Assembly: GCA_027062165.1 (NCBI GenBank)
Contig: JAMOTU010000158.1
Span: 1-5,792, forward strand
Length of the DNA: 5,792 nt
Reading direction: 5' to 3'
Source of the DNA: Candidatus Altimarinota bacterium
Lineage (GTDB): Bacteria > Patescibacteriota > Gracilibacteria > Absconditabacterales > Absconditicoccaceae
How positions within the stretch are numbered: the stretch's first letter is position 1; each line of letters starts with the position of its first letter. The notes under the pieces are model-generated. The model was not told where the DNA came from and searched no databases. It worked only from the letters and a program-made list of their open reading frames with translations. A program made the position numbers and the translations under genes. Positions 1 through 5,792 of this stretch are shown here, piece after piece.

Positions 1-1082
1 ACAAGTTCGTTAGGCATCCGATCAATTTTAAATCATCTTTCAAAAATTTTTAATTTTTCATATACTACTTCTAAAAAATCTCTTAAAGTTTTTGATTTTA
101 AAATTATGTTATATCTATATTTTCCGAACATTTTGTATATTAGAGGAGGAGTAGGGTATATTTCTAGATCTTCTCGTTGATATTTTTGTTTAAGATAAAG
201 TAATTCTTCATACAATTTATTTACTTTATTAAAAACTCTAGATTCTATTTCATTTTTATATAAAAGTACTGCCATTTGAGTAAAAGGTGGATAGTTGTGA
301 GTTTTTCTAAAATTTAGTTCTTCTTTTTTAAATCACTCAAAGTCTAGCTTTACAGCATATTTTAGAGATATATTATCAGGTTTGTAGGTCTGTATTATAA
401 AGTTTTTGACATTGTAGTTTGTAAAAATTTCATATAAATAAATAAAATTTCTATAATTTGTTTGAAAGTCAGGAATGTTTAATCATATGTCAGCGTTTTG
501 GATGATTATAAAAGAGATTAGGGATTTGAATAGGGAAGAGAGGTCTGAAGAGAAATTGTTTAAATTTAGTCAAGTAGATAAAATTGGAGTAGAGATGATA
601 ATTTTTGCTGTTTTTAGATTTTTCAAAAACTTTTTGATTTTGTTAGGTGAGTTTAGCTTGTCTGATGAGGCTATTAGTATTTGTTCATCTTTTAAAGAAA
701 AGGTATTTATCAAAAATTCTTTTATTTTTTCAGCACCTACTCCTATTTCTTTAAAATTTATTCCTCAACAATTGGGACATTGAATAGGATAATTGTATTG
801 TGTTTTACAAATATGACACAATCAATAAAATTTTCAATCTTTTCATTTATGCCGAGCTATAGGTATATCACATTGTCTGCAATAAGGCGTATATCAACAA
901 TCTTGGCAGATTATACTGCTGGCATAAGAAGTTTTTTTTGTAAAAATTAATATAAGGCCAGGTTGTTTTAAATATTTTTTAATAGCTCTAATAGCAAGAT
1001 TAGAAAAGATTTTGTTGTTTTCTTTTTTAAGATCTACTATAAAAAAGTTTTTGTTAGAGTTTTTTATATGGATGTATTGCAT
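1..1082 (-). CDS. priA: PriA-like protein, helicase lobe 2 + zinc-binding + C-terminal domains only (partial at left edge)
   Basis: Read with UGA = Gly, this gives 360 residues before the left window edge, so the stop lies outside. Full PriA is the replication-restart helicase (about 730 residues) that reloads the replisome at stalled forks. This copy starts at the lobe 1/lobe 2 junction (residues 14-27, VDLKKENNKIFSN) and an in-frame TAA lies 15 bases upstream of the ATG, so the N-terminal DNA-binding domain and the Walker A/DEAH lobe are absent here. The zinc domain is intact: four CxxC pairs at C59/C62, C68/C71, C89/C92 and C102/C105. Further PriA signatures are GVGAEK (114-119), NADIGLNIPDF (196-206), NYPPF (263-267) and a C-terminal domain around 308-329 (IYPTPP, GKYRYNIILK). 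The usual QVaGRAGR arginine-finger motif between IPDF and IIQT is replaced and shortened (207-228). The family is certain; loss of ATPase activity is inferred. The gene is divergent from the VirD4-like ATPase. No Shine-Dalgarno sequence is visible. Confidence 0.88.
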
Positions 1083-1090
1083 TTTAATTT

Positions 1091-1118
1091 TTGCAATTTA
1101 AAAAAAAATAATTATAAT
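1091..1118 (+). promoter_or_regulatory. Candidate sigma-70-type promoter of the VirD4-like ATPase gene
   Basis: A -35-like TTGCAA (1091-1096) is followed after 16 bases by a perfect TATAAT (1113-1118). The spacer carries a run of nine A. A start of transcription near 1125 would leave a leader of about 15 bases before the ATG at 1140. The AT-rich background makes chance matches common, but the spacing and position fit well. Confidence 0.5.
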
Positions 1119-1119
1119 T
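1110..1119. promoter_or_regulatory. Palindromic AATTATAATT, candidate shared -10 element of the divergent promoters
   Basis: This perfect 10-bp palindrome sits in the middle of the 57-bp gap between the two divergent starts. It contains TATAAT on the plus strand (1113-1118) and TATAAT on the minus strand (1116 down to 1111). Transcription in the two directions would therefore compete for the same DNA. That the -10 boxes are used is inferred from sequence alone. Confidence 0.45.
1111..1116 (-). promoter_or_regulatory. Candidate -10 box of the PriA-like gene
   Basis: The minus strand reads TATAAT here, about 28 bases upstream of the PriA-like ATG at 1082. No good -35 box lies at 16-18 bases upstream of it; the best hexamers there match TTGACA at only one or two positions. 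The call rests on the -10 box and its placement only. Confidence 0.3.
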
Positions 1120-1139
1120 TTTATGTAGATTTATAATTG

Positions 1140-3551
1140 ATGAAAAAATGACGAAATATGGAATATTTATTGTGAGTGATAATTTGAATCTTTTTAGTAT
1201 ACTTTTTCTATAGATATAAAAAATTTTATTATGAAAACAAGGCTAAAAATATAAAGTTTTTGTTAGTTAAAATTCCAAAGAGAGATTCAGAACTGGACAA
1301 GTCGCAAGATAATATCCAATCTATGAAACAAAATATTGAGGTAATGAATCAAGTTTTAAAAAATGTTTATTCTATTTATAAATCTGATTTTTTATCAAGA
1401 GTTTTAGGTCAAGATTATATATCTTTAGAAATTTTAGTAGAAAGAGAGTTGATAAAATTTATTTTAGGAGTACCTGCTGAATATGTAGAGACTTTTGAAA
1501 AGATGATAAGTAATTTTTATCCTGGAAGTGTTATAGATGTTATAGAAAGACCTAAACTTTTAGAAGCCTGAAAATATATGCGATGATGATATTTTGTTTT
1601 AGAAAAAGATGATGCACTTCCTATCAAAACTTATGAAAATTTTGAAGCTGATCCAATGGATAGTATACTTTCTTCATTTTCAAGGGTTCAAGAAGATGAA
1701 AAGTTAAATTTACAAATTTTAATATCACCATTGTCTGAAAAATGGCAACATAAACTAAGAAAAAAAATAGAAAAAATAAAAAAATGAAGATGATTTTTTT
1801 CTCAACTTTTTGGTTTTTCTTCTAAAAAAGAAGAAAAAGAAGCACAATGAAAATTTACATCTTCTCAGATTCAGGATTTAGAAAAAAAAGTAAATGATGA
1901 AGGTTTTGAAATAGTTATTAGAGCTTTTGCTACTTGAATCGATCCTGTAAGACCAAAGAGACTAATAGAAGATCTTGTTAGAAGTTTTAATCAATACAAT
2001 TATATATGATTAAACAAATTTGTTTTTTTACCTGATAAAAATTTAACAAGTTTTGCTAAAGATACTGCTTTAAGATTATTTTCTAGACCTTTTTTTACTC
2101 TTTATAAAAGATTGTTTTTTATAAATAGCCAAATTCTTAATATTAAAGAAGTTTCTTCAATTTATCATTTTCCTCATTCTAGATTTAATAAAAACCCTCG
2201 TATTTTATGGCAAAAATTTAAAATAGTTCCTGCTCCTGATGACTTACCAAAAGAATGAATTTTATTATGATATAATCTTTATGCTTGAGTGAAAAGACCA
2301 ATATATCTTTCTCCAATGGATAGATTTAGACATTTTTATATTATATGACAAACAGGTACTGGTAAATCGACTATGCTTTTAGTGCAGGCAAAACAAGATT
2401 TACTTCAATGAAGAGGTTTCTGTTTGATAGACCCTCATGGTGATTTATGTGAGTTTTTGTTACAATATTATCCTAAAGAAAGGATAGAGGATTTAATATA
2501 TTTTGATGCTTGAGATACTGAGTATCCAATATGATTTAATGTGTTAGAGGCAGAAACTGAGGAAGAAAGAGATATAGTAACTAATGACCTTGTAGAGATG
2601 TTTATTCAAATGTATTGACCAGAGATTTTCTGACCTCGTATTCAAGATTATTTTAGAAATGGTGTACTTACCTTGATGGAACAACCAGAATGATGAACAC
2701 TTGTTGAAATTGTTAGACTTTTTACAGATGAAGCTTTTCAGAGATTAAAATTAAAAAATGTAAAAAATCCTGTTGTAAGAGCTTGGTGGGAGAAGACATT
2801 TGCTGCAATGGGAGATAGAGAAAAACAAGAAATGATTCCATATTTCCAATCTAAGTTTTGACCATTTACTACAACTCCTATTATTAGAAACATTATATGA
2901 CAACCAAAATCTTCTTTTGATATTTATCAGGCTATGCAAGAAGGAAAAGTAATATTGTTAAATCTTTCAAAAGGTAGAATGGGTGAACTTAACTCAAAAC
3001 TTTTATGATCTATGATGGTTACTCATATTAAGTTGGCTGCATTGCGTAGAGCTCAAATTCCAGAGGATCAAAGAGTGCCATTTTTCTTATATATAGATGA
3101 ATTTCAAAATTATATTAATCCTTCTATTGAAACAATTTTATCTGAAGCCAGAAAATATAGATTAGGTCTTATAATAGCTCATCAATATATTGATCAACTT
3201 GTTCAAGAAAGTTTGGGATGAAAGACTGATTTAAGACCTGCAATTTTTGGTAACGTAGGTTCTATGATGGCTTATCGTGTATGACCTGAAGATGCTGAAT
3301 TTCTAGAAAAGCAATTTGCTCCTGATTTTTCAAAAACTGATCTTATAAATATGGATAGATTTAAGTGAGTTATTAAACTTTCAGTAAATACTTCGCCTAC
3401 TAGACCTTTTAGTATTTCAGTTTTAAATCCTTATGAAAAACCTTTAAATCCTCCTGAAAAAGTAAAGATTATTAAGGAAATTAGTAGATTAAAATGGGGA
3501 AGAAAGAAAGATTTAGTAGAAAAAGAAATCTATTATAGAGTAGGAGCTTAA
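1140..3551 (+). CDS. Membrane-anchored VirD4/TraG-like type IV secretion ATPase (CPR type)
   Basis: A complete 803-residue protein with 28 in-frame TGA codons read as Gly; it ends in TAA. The ATG at 1140 is chosen because an in-frame TAA lies at 1134 and the start adds a membrane helix (residues about 8-25, EYLLGVIIGIFLVYFF, then YRYKK). An ATG at 1158 is an alternative. A large N-terminal domain follows (about 36-380), with PIKTYENF near 160-170 and a Lys-rich segment around 203-235. The motor domain has Walker A GQTGTGKST (403-411, its first Gly encoded by TGA), DPHGD (431-435), Walker B with D653/E654 in YIDEFQNY, and IAHQ (679-682), typical of VirD4/TraG coupling ATPases that move DNA or protein through membranes as hexameric rings. 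Such proteins with a long N-terminal domain are widespread in CPR genomes, often without a full secretion system. The substrate is unknown. No Shine-Dalgarno sequence is visible. Confidence 0.93.
1161..1214 (+). other. Predicted N-terminal transmembrane helix of the VirD4-like ATPase
   Basis: Residues 8-25 are hydrophobic and followed by a positively charged stretch (YRYKK, later ENKAK), which fits a single helix with the ATPase on the cytoplasmic side. Two of its glycines are TGA codons (1173, 1185), so the helix is invisible when the standard code is used, and the gene would then appear to start at about 1260. Confidence 0.7.
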
Positions 3552-3555
3552 AAAT

Positions 3556-3583
3556 TTGACAAAATTTTAAAAATATATAAAAT
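3556..3583 (+). promoter_or_regulatory. Candidate promoter before the large membrane-protein gene
   Basis: A perfect -35 TTGACA (3556-3561), four bases after the ATPase stop codon, is followed after 16 bases by TAAAAT (3578-3583), one mismatch from TATAAT. Overlapping TATATA/TATAAA options lie slightly upstream at shorter spacing. If used, the downstream gene has its own promoter with a leader of about 30 bases; otherwise it is read through from the ATPase gene. Confidence 0.42.
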
Positions 3584-3585
3584 TT
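3562..3585. repeat. A/T-only inverted repeat in the intergenic gap
   Basis: AAATTTTA (3562-3569) and TAAAATTT (3578-3585) form a perfect 8-bp inverted repeat around an 8-base centre. With no G-C pair, an RNA hairpin would be weak, so it is not a convincing terminator. It overlaps the spacer and -10 of the candidate promoter, so a protein-binding site is possible. In DNA this AT-rich, chance is also a fair explanation. Confidence 0.25.
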
Positions 3586-3619
3586 AAGAGTAAGTTTTAT
3601 AAACAAAAACAAAAATAAA

Positions 3620-5792
3620 ATGACTTATCAAAATACTGAACAAGAAATTCAAAAATTGGTTAATTTTTATAAAAATCTGTCTTTCAATATATTCAAATTT
3701 TTTTGATTATTTTTGACTTTTTTGTTGAGCATTATTTTGGTTTTCAAAATAGATTTTAATAAAACTTTTGCTATTTACAATGATAAGAAAGTTAATCTTA
3801 ATTTTTTGATTTGTAGGAAAGATATATGTTATTCAAATTTAGTTTGGGATGGAGAAAAGAAAATAAATTCATTTAAAATTAAGTTCTTGGATGAATGATA
3901 TATTTATAATTCATGAAGTAATTTTGAATATAAGAATGGTGTAGTGACTTTTAATAAAATTATATTACCGTATAAAGTTTCTGTCAGTAGCGATAAATTG
4001 AAGAGAATAAATTTAAAGAAATTTGATACTATAGAAAATTTAAAGAATTTCTTTGAGATAATTTTTTATGGTAAAAATAGTTATGATTTTTATGTTAAAA
4101 ATAAATGAAATCTTTTAAAAGCAGACATTTGAACTTATTATAATTTGACTTGTATAGACAAAGTAAAGTTAACGCCTTATTTTTGTAATAAAGTAGTAGA
4201 AAGATTTTTGACTAACTGATATAGGGTTGATCTTATTTATTGAAAAAATTTGGAGTACATACAAAAATTGTTGAAAAATTATGATAAAAATAAAGTTTGT
4301 AAGTTTTTGGAAAATTATATAAAGAAAAATAAATTTTTTAATGATAGATTTTTTTCTGTATTAAAAAAATGTAGCGATTTCAGTAGATATAAAAAGTGGA
4401 AATTTTATAATGAAATTATAAACACATTTGAAGATAAAGCTGTGTTTTTATCAAAGTGATGAGTATTATATAATGATAAAGAAATAGATGTTTTTAAATT
4501 GTATTCTTTTTGGAAATATTTTATAGATAGATTGGATCATATAGATGATTACAAAGATGAGATAGAAACTTATATTAGTTTTTTATATAAATTTGTCGAT
4601 AGATATTATGAAAACAAAGATTTGATGAATCAAATATATTATTTTAACAATAATATTTTAAAGACTAATTTACATAATCAAGCTATAAAAGATACGATAG
4701 AAGATTTTAACAATGATGATACACAATATTTAAATGCTGACAAATTGATAAAATTGATATCCTCCAATTTAATAAATCAAACTACATCTCATATATCTTT
4801 TTATTCTCCTACTACTGTAGAAGAAATATTTAAAAGTTATATTTCTACTTATTATAAAGACAAAATTATTCCACTAAGAAAAATAGCTGAAAAGTGAAAT
4901 ATACTTATATATAAAGTTTTGATAAATTTAGTTTATATCAATTGAAAAGATAAAGAAGAGAAAACCTGGGAGTGAATTGTAAAGATTTTATTTAAAGATA
5001 ACAATTTTTACATAATAGCTGCTAAATGAGAAAAAGAGTCAAAAAAATATGATGAATTTATAAAATCTTTCTTAAAAAATAACAAAAGAGTTAGTATAAC
5101 TGCTTTTTACGAGAAGTTAAAGGATGTTTTACAATACAAAGAAACAAAGAAAGAGAAATTTTGTGATAAACTTTCTAAAGAAAAATTACCTAAGAAGTTT
5201 TCTTTAGCAAGTTGTAAAGAATGAAATGATAAAATAAAATTAAGGTTTGAGTTTTCAGATAAGAATAGTAAAAAGAAATGATATTATGATATTATTTGGT
5301 TAAAAAACAAACGTAAAGTTGTTATTTATACTAACAATTTGTTATTTAAAGAGCATTATCATTTAAAAAATGTAAAATTAACCAGAGATAAGATTGTTTA
5401 TATTAAATCAGGCATAAATACAGAAACTAAACTTTTGAAGTTAGTAAAACAATTATTGTCTTTGAGATTTAAATTGCAAGAAGGTGTAGATATTCCTACT
5501 TTGTTGTACTTCAAAATATCTGATAAACTTAAACGTTATTTAAAATGACAAATTGTTAAGATTATATCTTACGATAATGAGAAAATAAAATTGATCGTTA
5601 ATGTTAATAATGTAGATATGTTAGCTGAAATTGATTTGAAGGACAATTATCATTTGAAAGTGCTTGCGTTAACAATTCAAAGAAATGAAGATATTAAACA
5701 TGTCCCAGTAAAATGAATAGATTTTTATCTAATACAAAAAGATTATGAAAAATTAAATCAATTTAGGATTAATCCTGTTGAATATATAAAAC
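3620..5792 (+). CDS. Large single-pass membrane protein of unknown function (partial at right edge)
   Basis: One continuous frame of 724 codons runs to the window edge with 17 in-frame TGA (Gly) and no TAA or TAG. The ATG at 3620 follows an A-rich leader without a Shine-Dalgarno sequence, 68 bases after the ATPase stop. A single strong hydrophobic helix lies at about residues 23-43 (FNIFKFFGLFLTFLLSIILV), with no cleavage site that I can see, so it is probably an N-terminal anchor with the bulk on the outer side. The rest is Lys/Asn/Tyr/Phe-rich. A mixed region (50-170) is followed by a mainly helical one (175-400) and a beta-rich C-terminal part with three similar segments near 432-469, 536-573 and 653-690. 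Eight cysteines sit in close pairs: 65/70, 178/189, 227/251, 515/532. I recognise no family. Its position suggests a partner of the ATPase, but this is inference. Trp is encoded by TGG (for example W76, W260). Confidence 0.85.
3686..3748 (+). other. Predicted transmembrane anchor of the large membrane protein
   Basis: Residues 23-43 of the protein starting at 3620 are almost wholly hydrophobic and include one TGA-encoded Gly (G29). No second hydrophobic helix of this strength appears in the 680 residues that follow, so the protein is predicted to cross the membrane once. Confidence 0.7.

Noticed and set aside
475..783. Open plus-strand frame of about 100 codons inside the PriA-like gene
   Set aside because: It lies wholly opposite the minus-strand frame that encodes the conserved PriA zinc domain and lobe 2, and its translation resembles nothing I know.
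1231..1254. ATG-led short plus-strand frame (ATG AAA ACA AGG CTA AAA ATA TAA)
   Set aside because: It has only seven codons and lies inside the recoded N-terminus of the ATPase in another frame.
2346..2348. UGA as tryptophan (code 4) or selenocysteine
   Set aside because: This UGA is the first Gly of Walker A; TGG is used for Trp in the same gene, and no selenocysteine insertion hairpins would explain dozens of sites.
2751..2939. Open minus-strand frame of about 60 codons inside the ATPase gene
   Set aside because: It overlaps conserved motor-domain sequence on the other strand; its Ser/Arg-rich translation looks like an antisense shadow.
1140..3551. Interpretation as a pseudogene or several small broken genes
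   Set aside because: Every interruption is TGA, never TAA or TAG, and the same pattern holds in all three genes while conserved motifs are intact.
3562..3585. Rho-independent terminator after the ATPase gene
   Set aside because: The stem has only A-T pairs and no following U-tract of typical form, so a stable terminator hairpin is unlikely.
1..5792. CRISPR arrays, tRNA or rRNA genes, insertion sequences
   Set aside because: No regularly spaced repeats, cloverleaf-like sequences, ribosomal segments, terminal inverted repeats or transposase motifs were seen; nearly all the sequence is occupied by the three genes.

Overview
The window is very AT-rich and dense with protein-coding sequence. It can only be read sensibly if UGA is a sense codon. 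Three long reading frames are each broken by in-frame TGA (about 9, 28 and 17 times) but never by TAA or TAG. TGA falls where conserved glycines belong, for example the first Gly of a Walker A motif and the Gly after a zinc-ligand Cys. TGG still encodes tryptophan. This is genetic code 25 (UGA = Gly), which points to Candidate Phyla Radiation bacteria of the Absconditabacteria (SR1) or Gracilibacteria. A few very rare CGG/CGA codons, one of them at a position that is normally aromatic in PriA, hint at the Absconditabacteria side, but four codons cannot prove it. All coordinates and products below use code 25.

Layout: (1) positions 1-1082, minus strand, the 3' end lying beyond the left edge: a PriA-derived protein. 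It starts at the junction before helicase lobe 2, so it has no DNA-binding domain and no Walker A/B lobe. It keeps all eight zinc-ligand cysteines and the PriA C-terminal domain, but the arginine-finger motif is lost. (2) 1083-1139: a 57-bp divergent promoter region with a palindromic AATTATAATT centre that supplies a TATAAT to each strand. (3) 1140-3551, plus strand: a complete 803-residue, membrane-anchored VirD4/TraG-like DNA-pumping ATPase of the type common in CPR genomes. (4) 3552-3619: a short intergenic region with a candidate promoter and an A/T-only inverted repeat. (5) 3620-5792 and beyond the right edge, plus strand: a large single-pass membrane protein (724 or more residues) of no family I recognise. 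It has eight paired cysteines and what looks like a C-terminal series of beta-rich modules.

How they might work together (inference): the ATPase would be a ring motor at the inner face of the membrane. The downstream protein, in the same direction and anchored by one N-terminal helix, may be its cell-surface or periplasmic partner. The divergent gene encodes a non-catalytic PriA remnant that could bind DNA, SSB or replisome proteins. Together this could be a DNA-translocation or DNA-processing locus, but only the ATPase has a firm functional assignment. No tRNA, rRNA, CRISPR array, insertion sequence or clear rho-independent terminator was seen.
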